From positions 3,224,001-3,288,000 of the forward strand of contig NZ_CP020809.1 of NCBI RefSeq assembly GCF_002157835.1: a stretch of DNA of 64,000 bases. Direction: 5' to 3'. This document shows, piece by piece, positions 50,545 to 57,918 of the stretch. A model generated the notes under the pieces. The model ran no database searches. It was not told the DNA's origin and worked only from the letters and a program-made list of their open reading frames with translations. Made by a program: the position numbers and the translations under genes. The stretch comes from Mycobacterium dioxanotrophicus (lineage in GTDB: Bacteria > Actinomycetota > Actinomycetes > Mycobacteriales > Mycobacteriaceae). The number at the start of each line of letters is the position of its first letter. Position 1 is the first letter of the stretch.

Positions 50545-51197
50545 CAGGACTCGATCGCGATCAGGTGCTTGTGCTGATCGCCGATGGTCACGGCGGCGGT
50601 GCGGTCGGCGGGGGTGAGCACCTTTTGGTTCTCCTCCGGGATCAGGCTGACGCCGGGTTGTTGGTAGAGGCTGATCAGCGCGGCGTCGACGGTCGCGCGG
50701 GCCACGTCGGGAACCTCTTCGCGCAGCCGCAGCAGGCTGACCCAGCCGCCGGGCCGAGCGGCCAGCCGCGTGTATGCCGCGCGCAGCCGGTCCTCCGTGC
50801 CGTCGGCGCCGTCGGGCACCCCGGCTGCGGCCTCGTCAGGCGGCAGGAACACCTCGGCGGGCACCAGGTCGGCGTGGTCGAAGTAGCGCCGCAGGGCGCG
50901 CAGCAGGGTGTAGAGGGCGCGGCCCTGGCCCAGCGATCGGGGCGGAGTGTCGGCGCCGAACAGCTCCCGGGCCACCGCCCAGCCCGCGTCGGTCAGCTCG
51001 TGCACCAGGGGCCGTCCGGCGGTGGTCTCGATCAGGCCGAGACGGTTGAGCCGGTCGCGGGCCGGCTTGTCGAGTTTCGGGCCGAGCCGTTCCAGTTCCG
51101 GGTTGGCTACCGGCCGGGACTCGGCCATCAGCACCAGCAGAACTGCCTGCTCGGTGCCGGTCAGCTCGTCGGGGCTCACACTCACCGGGGGTGTCAC
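50544..51197 (-). CDS. Winged-helix-like partner of the HerA-like ATPase
   Basis: The 217-residue protein has an N-terminal part reading like a winged helix (TGTEQAVLLVLMAESRPVANPELERLGPKLDKPARDRLNRLGLIETTAGRPLVHELTDAGWAVA). A second helical region (ALYTLLRALRRYFDHADL) and a C-terminal domain, possibly a second winged helix, follow (DRLRAAYTRLAARPGGWVSLLRLREEVPDVARATVDAALISLYQQPGVSLIPEENQ). It is probably a DNA- or protein-binding adaptor for the ATPase, with which it is translationally coupled. Confidence 0.82.
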   Translation of the reverse strand: MTPPVSVSPDELTGTEQAVLLVLMAESRPVANPELERLGPKLDKPARDRLNRLGLIETTAGRPLVHELTDAGWAVARELFGADTPPRSLGQGRALYTLLRALRRYFDHADLVPAEVFLPPDEAAAGVPDGADGTEDRLRAAYTRLAARPGGWVSLLRLREEVPDVARATVDAALISLYQQPGVSLIPEENQKVLTPADRTAAVTIGDQHKHLIAIES

Positions 51198-51298
51198 CTT
51201 CCTGCCGGGATCGGCTCGCGCCGGGGCCCGGGCCCGCGCGGATCACCGCGCCGTGCGCCGAGTTCGGGCCCAGCCGTCGAAATGGTCTCGGGGACCAG

Positions 51299-52537
51299 TT
51301 AACCGGATGCCAGTGACCGCTGGGGATCGGCCAGGTGTTGCGGGTCGACCTGGGCCCGTGACCGGATCAGGGTCTTGATGTCGTCGAGCACGTCCCACAC
51401 GTTGACGTTCATGCCTGCCAGCACCTGGTTCTCCGCCGACAGCCAGAAGGCGACGAACTCGAGCTTGGCGACGTCGCCACGGAACACCACCTGGTGGTAC
51501 TCGGGGGCGTGGCCGACGTATTCCATGCCGAGGTTGTACTGATCGGTGAAGAAATACGGCAGTTCGGTGTATTCGGCAGGCTTGCCGAGCATGCCCGCCA
51601 CCGCGGTCGCGGGTTGCTTGAGGGCGTTGGCCCAGTGTTCGGTCCGGATGCGGGCGTCCAGCAGGGGATGCTGGGCGGCGGCGATGTCGCCGACGGCATA
51701 GATGTCGGGATCGCTGGTGCGCAGCGCCGCGTCGACCTGCACGCCGCCGTCGGTGATCGTCAGCCCCGCTTGCTCGGCCAGCGTGATGTTGGGCGCGGCG
51801 CCGACCGCCACCAACACCGCATCGGCCGCCACGGTCGACCCGTCACCCAGCCGCAGACCGGTCGCGCGCCCGTCGGACACGGTGATCTCCTGCACCGATT
51901 CGTTCAGCCGCAGGTCGACACCGTGATCGCGGTGCAGCTGCGCGAAGATCTCGCCGACTTCGGGGCCGAGGGAACCCAGCAGCGGCAGCCGGGCCGATTC
52001 GACGACGGTGACGTTGACGCCGCGTTCGCGAGCACCCGCGGCGACCTCAAGGCCGATCCAGCCTGCGCCGACGATGGCCAGCGACGCGCCCTCGGTCAGG
52101 ATGTCGCGCAACGCCACGGCGTTGTCGATGGTGCGCAGGTAGTGCACGCCGTCGGCATCGCTGCCGGGAATCGGTGGCCGCCGCGCCGCCGATCCGGTGG
52201 CCAGCAGCAGCTTGTCGTAGGCGACGGTGCTGTCGTCGGGCAGGGTGACGGTGTGGTCGGCGGGATTGATGGCGGTGATCGTGGTGCCCGGTCTCAGATC
52301 GATGTTGTGGTCGCGGTACCAGTCGCCGTCGTGGACGGTGAAATCGGGGAGGGCCTTTTTGCCCGCCAGGAATTCCTTGGACAGCGGCGGGCGCTCGTAG
52401 GGCAGCTGGTCCTCGGCGGCGAACAGGGTGATATGCCCGCCAAAGTCGTTGTCCCGCAGCGCTTCAGCGGCTTTGGCCGCGGCCAGGCCGCCCCCGACGA
52501 TCACGAACGTGGATGACTGTGACGCAGACTGAGTCAT
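51299..52537 (-). CDS. NAD(P)/FAD-dependent ferredoxin reductase-type flavoprotein (Rv1869c-like)
   Basis: The 412-residue class-I oxidoreductase has an FAD motif (FVIVGGGLAAAKAAEAL), an NAD motif (LAIVGAGWIGLEVAAGAR) and a second FAD contact (DPDIYAVGDIAAAQHPLL). The C-terminal reductase domain matches rubredoxin/ferredoxin reductases of oxygenase systems (TELPYFFTDQYNLGMEYVGHAPEYHQVVFRGD). No ferredoxin gene is adjacent. It is the position match of Rv1869c. Confidence 0.93.
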   Translation of the reverse strand: MTQSASQSSTFVIVGGGLAAAKAAEALRDNDFGGHITLFAAEDQLPYERPPLSKEFLAGKKALPDFTVHDGDWYRDHNIDLRPGTTITAINPADHTVTLPDDSTVAYDKLLLATGSAARRPPIPGSDADGVHYLRTIDNAVALRDILTEGASLAIVGAGWIGLEVAAGARERGVNVTVVESARLPLLGSLGPEVGEIFAQLHRDHGVDLRLNESVQEITVSDGRATGLRLGDGSTVAADAVLVAVGAAPNITLAEQAGLTITDGGVQVDAALRTSDPDIYAVGDIAAAQHPLLDARIRTEHWANALKQPATAVAGMLGKPAEYTELPYFFTDQYNLGMEYVGHAPEYHQVVFRGDVAKLEFVAFWLSAENQVLAGMNVNVWDVLDDIKTLIRSRAQVDPQHLADPQRSLASG

Positions 52538-52543
52538 GCCTAC

Positions 52544-53284
52544 TCAGCGTACTCGTGCCGCGAGTAACCGCCTGAGGGTTCGGGCATTGCGCACGGCATG
52601 ACCACCGAGGTCGTTGTTGAAATACACGACGACGCGGTGGCCCTCGGTCTCCCACGTGCGGATCCTCTCGGCCCATTGCCGCAGTTCGTCGTCCGGATAG
52701 GAGCCGGCGTACATCATGGTGTCGGCGGGCCCGTGGAGCCGGACGTAGACCAGGTGACTGGTGGCGCGTGGTTCGCACCGCAATCCCGGCCCGCTCATCA
52801 CGACGTACGCCGCGCCGAACCGCTCAAGCAGTGCGTAGACCGCGGGTTCATGCCAGGACGGGTGTCGTAGTTCCATCGCAGCGGGGATGCGCGGGGGCAG
52901 CTGTGAGAGGAATCCGGCGAGCAGCTCGTCGTCACGTTCGAGTGCTGGATGGGTTTGGACCAACAGGGCTTCCGCGCGGTCGCCGAGCGCGGTCCAACAG
53001 CGGTCGAACCGCTCGATCCACGGTTCGGGGGAGCGCAGCCGCCGGAAGTGGGTCAGGCCCCGATGTGCTTTGACCGACATGGTGAATCCGACGGGTAGCC
53101 GCCGGTTCCATCCGGCGAACGTGGTGTCGCGGGGCCAGCGGTAGAAGCTGGCGTTGAGTTCGACCGTGTCGAATTCCTCGGTGTAGCGGGCCAGCCGGGC
53201 CGCCACCGGTGTCCCGGTCGGGTACAGCACGTCGGTCCAGTGGTCGTACGACCAGCCCGACGTGCCGATCCGGATCATGGCCAC
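52544..53284 (-). CDS. DUF72 (YecE-like) family protein
   Basis: The 246-residue TIM-barrel-like DUF72 protein has the family start (IRIGTSGWSYDHWTDVLYPTGTPVAARLARYTEEFDTVELNASFYRWP). Conserved stretches are FTMSVKAHRGLTHFRRL, PAAMELRHPSWHEPAVYALLERF, YVRLHGPADTMMYAGSYPDDELRQWAERI and VYFNNDLGGHAVRNARTL. The molecular function of the family is unknown. The start may be six bases later at MIRIGTSG. Confidence 0.93.
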   Translation of the reverse strand: MAMIRIGTSGWSYDHWTDVLYPTGTPVAARLARYTEEFDTVELNASFYRWPRDTTFAGWNRRLPVGFTMSVKAHRGLTHFRRLRSPEPWIERFDRCWTALGDRAEALLVQTHPALERDDELLAGFLSQLPPRIPAAMELRHPSWHEPAVYALLERFGAAYVVMSGPGLRCEPRATSHLVYVRLHGPADTMMYAGSYPDDELRQWAERIRTWETEGHRVVVYFNNDLGGHAVRNARTLRRLLAARVR

Positions 53285-53317
53285 CCCTGCTCCTCGCGTC
53301 CGCAGCCTCCACGTTAG

Positions 53318-53926
53318 TCACGGGACGTCGGTGTACTGCGGAGCGAACGTGTCGCCCGAGAACGTGAAACCTTTGCCCGTCAGCTCCCGCACGCACGACA
53401 CGCCGGACGATGGCTGCACGTTGCACCGAAAACCCGCTACCGCAAGCACTTTGCCGAACGGCAGCGGCTTGGCGCCGTCGACCGAGAACTCGGGTTCGGC
53501 CAGCGCGATGAACCCGGCGTCGTGATCACGGTCGACGGCAACCGCGTTGGGGGCGCTGGTCCCGCCGCTGCCGTCGGGGACGGCGGTCGGCGCACCGGGG
53601 ACGGAGATGGCCGACAACCCGCTCGCCGACTGGCAGCCCGCCTTGTCGCGGGGCAGGATCGCGCACCGCCAGCGCCCGCTGGGGGTGCTGAAGTAGTAGC
53701 CCGTGCGGCCGTTGACCTCGGTGGCGTAGCCCGAGCCGTCGACCAGGTTCGCGGTGCCGTACTGCGGCATGGCCGTCGAGGTGCTTGTGGGGGTTTGCGG
53801 GGGTGCCTCCCCGGTGTTGACGACCGTGCCGGACGTACACCCGGCCAGGGCCGCAGCTGCCGCAATCAGGACCGCACAACGTCTCACGACGCGCAACCAT
53901 AGCCCGGCGGCCTGAACTCGTCTCAC
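53318..53926 (-). CDS. Putative lipoprotein, end of the DUF2236 operon
   Basis: The 202-residue product has a hydrophobic signal and lipobox (AVLIAAAAALAGC). A Thr/Pro/Ser linker (EAPPQTPTSTSTAMPQYG) precedes a globular domain with four further Cys (WRCAILP, AGCQSASG, GFRCNVQ, VSCVREL). GTG 53926 overlaps the upstream small membrane gene by 4 bp; GTG 53887 would give a shorter signal and is equally plausible. No family was recognised. Confidence 0.85.
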   Translation of the reverse strand: MRRVQAAGLWLRVVRRCAVLIAAAAALAGCTSGTVVNTGEAPPQTPTSTSTAMPQYGTANLVDGSGYATEVNGRTGYYFSTPSGRWRCAILPRDKAGCQSASGLSAISVPGAPTAVPDGSGGTSAPNAVAVDRDHDAGFIALAEPEFSVDGAKPLPFGKVLAVAGFRCNVQPSSGVSCVRELTGKGFTFSGDTFAPQYTDVP

Positions 53927-54168
53927 GGCGTCATGCAGATATCACCGGCGAACGGCAGCAGCGGCCACAGCGCGGTCTCCACGCCGAACGCCACCAGGTT
54001 CGCGCCCGCGGGAAGCCGCGTCAGCAGCGCCTTCTCGATGGCCGCGACCTGCTCGGCGTGAACGAAGCTCCAGCCGAGGCCGACCACGAGATACGGAATG
54101 GCCAGCCACATCAGGGTTTCGAGCATCTGCTCGACGCTGACGCGTCGGCCCAGGACCCGGCGGAACAT
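53923..54168 (-). CDS. Small two-helix membrane protein, paralogue of the gene at 55058
   Basis: The 81-residue protein has two hydrophobic segments (LMWLAIPYLVVGLGWSFVHAEQ, NLVAFGVETALWPLLPFAGDICMTP). It shares the layout AxPYLVxGxxWSxxHxE...WPxLxFAxxxCM with the 74-residue protein on the other side of the DUF2236 gene. ATG 54168 overlaps the DUF2236 stop by 1 bp (TGATG). It may be a membrane partner of the DUF2236 protein. Confidence 0.85.
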   Translation of the reverse strand: MFRRVLGRRVSVEQMLETLMWLAIPYLVVGLGWSFVHAEQVAAIEKALLTRLPAGANLVAFGVETALWPLLPFAGDICMTP

Positions 54169-55043
54169 CAGATCAGCGGGCGGCCGGCCCGGGCCCGCCG
54201 GCGAACATCGGCCAGCAGCAGGTAGCTGCCGCCCTGCCGGAGGAACACGGGCAGGAATCGGTTGCCGAACGACACCAGCAGGAACAGCCGCTCGAAGAGC
54301 ACCTGGCGCGCCGGCCCCCAGCCGACACCCAGCGCGTCACGGAACACCGGGGCCAGAAAGCCCGCGGTGAGAAACCGCAGCAACGGTCGGAACGGCACCC
54401 GCAGCAGTGGATTCACCATCTTCAGTGCGACCAGGTCGTGCAGGTAGGCGCCGACGACGTCGTCGATGGCCACCTGCCGGCACGCGGCATCCCAGTAGCT
54501 GTCGAATTCGACGCGAGTGGCAGGCCACTGGTCCTGCGTGACCTGCAGAGTGGTGCCCAGTGTTGCCGCGGACTGGTAGAACTGCTCGGCCTGCTCGGTG
54601 GACATCTCGCCACGCAACAGTTGGTAGGTGTCCTCCAACCCGACGAACAGGCAGGCCGCCACCCACAGCTGCAGGTCCCGGTCGAAGGCGTTGTAGGCCA
54701 CCGGGCTTGACGGCCCTGACCGCACCTGCCGGTGCGCGACATCGACGGCGGCGCGGAACGCCTTTCGATCGTCGGGGCTGCCCAGGATGGCGACGGCCAG
54801 ATAACTGAACGTGGTGCGGGCCCGCTTCCACGGATGTTTGAGGAGATTGCCCGAGTCGACCGGGCTTTGCACCACTCCGTACCCGACGCCCGGGCGGGCC
54901 AGCTGCATGATGACGTTGGCCGCGCCCGCGGCGAAGGCCCAGAAGTCCATGGCGTCGGCGACACTGACCGGGTAGTCGTCCCACCGGGAGGTGCGGCGTT
55001 TCACCGAGATCCGGGTGGCGAGAACGTCGTTGCCCACAGACAT
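54168..55043 (-). CDS. DUF2236 / MpaB-Lcp-like oxygenase-family protein
   Basis: The 291-residue protein starts at ATG 55043 (MSVGNDVLATRISVKRRTSRWDDYPVS). It matches the DUF2236 family, which includes the haem-containing rubber oxygenase Lcp and MpaB: ANVIMQLARPGVGYGVVQSPVDSGNLLKHPWKRARTTFSYLAVAILG, VDVAHRQVRSGPSSPVAYNAFDRDLQLWVAACLF, YLHDLVALKMVNPLLRVPFRPLLRFLTAGFLAP. The LWVH segment common in the family reads LWVAA, so one usual His is absent. The lipid or terpenoid substrate is unknown. It is flanked by two related small membrane proteins. Confidence 0.88.
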   Translation of the reverse strand: MSVGNDVLATRISVKRRTSRWDDYPVSVADAMDFWAFAAGAANVIMQLARPGVGYGVVQSPVDSGNLLKHPWKRARTTFSYLAVAILGSPDDRKAFRAAVDVAHRQVRSGPSSPVAYNAFDRDLQLWVAACLFVGLEDTYQLLRGEMSTEQAEQFYQSAATLGTTLQVTQDQWPATRVEFDSYWDAACRQVAIDDVVGAYLHDLVALKMVNPLLRVPFRPLLRFLTAGFLAPVFRDALGVGWGPARQVLFERLFLLVSFGNRFLPVFLRQGGSYLLLADVRRRARAGRPLI

Positions 55044-55057
55044 GGATGCGGATCCCT

Positions 55058-55282
55058 TCAGCTCATACAGACGTTGGCGAACAGCAGCACCGGCCACGAC
55101 ACGATGGAACCGAGGAACGACACCACGGCGTCGGTGCGGTCCATGCCGTGCAGGTGCTCCATGTGGGTCGCCGACCATGCCACGCCGATGACCAGGTAGG
55201 GGACGGCAAGGATGATCGCGGTGCCGATCCACTCGGCGATCGTCATCTGAAAACCCAAGATCTTGCGTACTGCGGTCAGCAT
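55058..55282 (-). CDS. Small two-helix membrane protein, paralogue of the gene at 53923
   Basis: The 74-residue protein has two hydrophobic helices (EWIGTAIILAVPYLVIGVAWSATHMEHL, VVSFLGSIVSWPVLLFANVCMS). It is similar over its length to the product of the gene after DUF2236. It lies 14 bp upstream of DUF2236 and is the first gene of that short operon. Confidence 0.85.
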   Translation of the reverse strand: MLTAVRKILGFQMTIAEWIGTAIILAVPYLVIGVAWSATHMEHLHGMDRTDAVVSFLGSIVSWPVLLFANVCMS

Positions 55283-55363
55283 GAAGCGTGTAACCCCCGT
55301 CGTCGTGCTCTATGTTAATGGTCATTCTGGCGGGGGCGGGGTAGTTCGGCCAGATTGGCTATG

Positions 55364-56014
55364 TCATGCGCTGGACTTCGAGCCGTCGGTCAGCTCGGCG
55401 TGCAGATCCGCATCCAGCGAAACCCGGATCAGGGCTGCAGCCAGTTTGGCGGTATCGCGCGGCGCGATCTGGCCCAGCGCCGCAGGAGTGTCGGGCAGTC
55501 CGAGATCCGCCGCGGCGGCCAGCGCGCGATCGTCGAAATATGGACGTACCCACGGCCAGGTGTCCTGCACTTCGCGCAGGTAGATGTCTGCGCCGGTGTC
55601 GCCGATTCCCTTGAACCGCATCAGCAATCGCTTGGCCGCATGAGTGTCGTGCTCGCTCGTGTCGGCGAGCCGGCGCAGATCTCCGCCATACTCGTCGCGC
55701 ACCGCCGCCGCGATCGCCGACATTCGGGTGGCGGAGCTCTCGTCGTACCGGGCGTAGTGCGCCCGGCCGAACGCCTCGATCATCGTCTGCCGGTCGGCGT
55801 CGAGCACCGCCCGCGGCGTGCGCAACCCGCAGCTGAACAATTCGCGGGCGGCCTGCGTAGCGATCTCGGCGTCGATCGGCTTGCTCGCGAGCATGCACAT
55901 CGCGAGTAGCTCGAACAGCGGCATGGGCTTGTCCCGCAGGTGAATACCGGCTTGTTCGGCGTATGTCGTCCCGGCGGTGTCGAGCAGGCGCCGGACCAGA
56001 TCGTCTTTGGCCAT
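55364..56014 (-). CDS. HhH-GPD (endonuclease III-like) protein, Rv1870c-like
   Basis: The 216-residue helical protein has a helix-hairpin-helix/GPD-like core (LLMRFKGIGDTGADIYLREVQDTWPWVRPYFDDRALAAAADLGLP). The N-terminal region FELLAMCMLASKPIDAEIATQAARELFSCGL is typical of small mycobacterial DNA glycosylase-like proteins. There is no iron-sulfur Cys cluster. The DNA substrate is unknown. Confidence 0.85.
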   Translation of the reverse strand: MAKDDLVRRLLDTAGTTYAEQAGIHLRDKPMPLFELLAMCMLASKPIDAEIATQAARELFSCGLRTPRAVLDADRQTMIEAFGRAHYARYDESSATRMSAIAAAVRDEYGGDLRRLADTSEHDTHAAKRLLMRFKGIGDTGADIYLREVQDTWPWVRPYFDDRALAAAADLGLPDTPAALGQIAPRDTAKLAAALIRVSLDADLHAELTDGSKSSA

Positions 56015-56054
56015 GCCGTCCGCGTACCCGATGCTGCGTCGCGGAAACCGGGTG

Positions 56055-56387
56055 TTACTTGGGTGGCAGGCCGCTGGCGAAACCGACGCCGCGCGAAACC
56101 CAGCCCTGCAGTTGCCGCTTGGTGCGCACCCCGGCCGCGTCGACGCGCAGCCAGCCGCGCATCTCGCGTCCGCCCATCACCATCAGCTCGACGTGCTCGC
56201 GGCTCAGCAACTGCTCGGTGTCCTCCGGCGGCACCCGTACCAGTAGCCCGCCACCGCGGTTGGCCGCGATCGCCATGTTGCCGTTGATCAGGAACGCCAG
56301 TCCGCCGAACATACGCTTCTCCTCGACCCCGTGTTCGGCGGCGACGAGTTCACGGATCCGGTCAGCGAGGTCGGGGTCGAAGGCCAT
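56055..56387 (-). CDS. TfoX N-terminal domain protein
   Basis: The 110-residue single-domain protein has the TfoX-N signature EKRMFGGLAFLINGNMAIAANRGGGLLVRVPPED, preceded by the helix DLADRIRELVAAEHGV. In mycobacteria such short proteins are widespread and not known to act in competence. The gap of 9 bp to the permease gene upstream suggests co-transcription. Confidence 0.93.
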   Translation of the reverse strand: MAFDPDLADRIRELVAAEHGVEEKRMFGGLAFLINGNMAIAANRGGGLLVRVPPEDTEQLLSREHVELMVMGGREMRGWLRVDAAGVRTKRQLQGWVSRGVGFASGLPPK

Positions 56388-56396
56388 GAGGTCGGC

Positions 56397-57833
56397 TCAC
56401 TCGTCCGTGGTGTCCTGGGATTCCAGCTCGGCGCGGAACGCGACCTCCCGGGCCAGGTGCCGCGGCCTGCTCCGCAACACGGACCAGGCGATGCCGAGCA
56501 CGATGAACCACACCGGGGTGACCAGCAGCGCGTGCAGGGTGTCGGCCTTCTGAGTGAAAGCCCACACCAGGAACACGAAGAACGCCAGCACCACCACACA
56601 CATCGCGATGCCGCCGGGCATCTTGAACTTCGATTCCTCGTGCAGCTGCGGGCGGGTGCGGCGGTAGACGATGTAGCTGGCCAGGATGATCGTCCAGACG
56701 AACATGAAGCACAGCGACGAGATGGTGGTGACGATGGTGAACGCCTCGATGATCGAGCCGCCGACGGCCACCATCACCACACCCGACAACAGGAACACCC
56801 CGGACAGGAATAGCGCGTTGGCCGGCACGTGGCGCGAGGTGAGTTTGCCGAAGGCCGATGGCGCATCGCCTTCCTGGGCCAGGCCGTAGACCATCCGCGA
56901 GGTGGAGTAGATGCCGGAGTTGGCCGACGAGGTCGCCGAGGTGAGCACCACGAAGTTGACCACCGACGCGGCGACGCCCAGGCCGGCGAGGCTGAACATC
57001 GCGACGAACGGGCTGCGGTCGGCGCTGATCTCGCGCCACGGGGTGACCGAGATGATGACGGCCAGCGCTGCGACGTAGAACAGCATCACGCGCACCGGGA
57101 TCGAGTTGATCGCCTTGGGCAGGTTCTTCTCGGGGTTCTTGGCCTCGGCCGCGGTGGTGCCGACCAGTTCGATGCCGACGAACGCGAACGTGGCGATCTG
57201 AAAGCCGGCCACGAATCCCATTGGGCCGGTGGGGAAGAAGCCGCCGTCATTCCACAGGTTGGCGAAGCTGGCATGGGCTCCGCCCGGGGCTTCGAAGCTG
57301 GTGAACACCATCACCAGACCCACCACGATGAGAGCGCCGATCGCGACGATCTTGATCAACGCGAACCAGAATTCGGTTTCCCCGAACGCCCGCACCGTGG
57401 GCAGGTTCAACCCGATCAGCACGCCGACGGTCACCAAGGCCGGGATCCACAGCGGCAGATGCGGCCACCAGTAGGTGACGTAGCCCGAGATCGCGACCAC
57501 GTCGGCAACGCCGGTGACGATCCAGCAGAACCAGTACGTCCAGCCGGTGAAGAAACCGGCCCACGGACCGAGCAGGTCAGCGGCGAAATCCGCGAACGAC
57601 TTGTAGTGCAGGTTCGACAGCAGCAGCTCGCCCATCGCCCGCATGACGAAGAAGAGCATGAAGCCGATGATCATGTACACGAAGATCACCGACGGGCCCG
57701 CCAGCGAGACGGTCTTGCCCGAGCCCATGAACAACCCGGTGCCGATCGCCCCGCCGATCGCGATGAGCTGGATGTGCCGGTTGGGCAGCTGACGGGAGAG
57801 GTGCCGCTCGCCCGTAGAGGTATCTGACGTCAC
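56397..57833 (-). CDS. cycA: Amino acid permease, CycA-type D-serine/D-alanine/glycine transporter
   Basis: The 478-residue APC-family permease has about 12 membrane helices. The conserved start HLSRQLPNRHIQLIAIGGAIGTGLFMGSGKTVSLAGPSVIFVY and MRAMGELLLSNLHYKSFADFAADLLGPWAGFFTGWTYWFCW match CycA. CycA imports glycine and D-amino acids and is a route for D-cycloserine entry in mycobacteria. GTG 57833 is preferred because the open frame further upstream runs into the lon terminator hairpin. Confidence 0.92.
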   Translation of the reverse strand: MTSDTSTGERHLSRQLPNRHIQLIAIGGAIGTGLFMGSGKTVSLAGPSVIFVYMIIGFMLFFVMRAMGELLLSNLHYKSFADFAADLLGPWAGFFTGWTYWFCWIVTGVADVVAISGYVTYWWPHLPLWIPALVTVGVLIGLNLPTVRAFGETEFWFALIKIVAIGALIVVGLVMVFTSFEAPGGAHASFANLWNDGGFFPTGPMGFVAGFQIATFAFVGIELVGTTAAEAKNPEKNLPKAINSIPVRVMLFYVAALAVIISVTPWREISADRSPFVAMFSLAGLGVAASVVNFVVLTSATSSANSGIYSTSRMVYGLAQEGDAPSAFGKLTSRHVPANALFLSGVFLLSGVVMVAVGGSIIEAFTIVTTISSLCFMFVWTIILASYIVYRRTRPQLHEESKFKMPGGIAMCVVVLAFFVFLVWAFTQKADTLHALLVTPVWFIVLGIAWSVLRSRPRHLAREVAFRAELESQDTTDE

Positions 57834-57859
57834 ATCCCGAGGATTGCAGACCTCCGCGC

Positions 57860-57914
57860 GAGACTGCGCTGAGGGTCGTTGCACGTGCGCGTTCACAACC
57901 CTCAGCGCAGTCTC
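57860..57914 (-). terminator. Long hairpin downstream of lon
   Basis: A perfect 17-bp inverted repeat (GAGACTGCGCTGAGGGT at 57860-57876 and its complement at 57898-57914) with a 21-nt loop lies 5 bp past the lon stop. It lacks a T tract, like many mycobacterial terminators, and separates lon from cycA. Confidence 0.7.
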
Positions 57915-57918
57915 GTCG

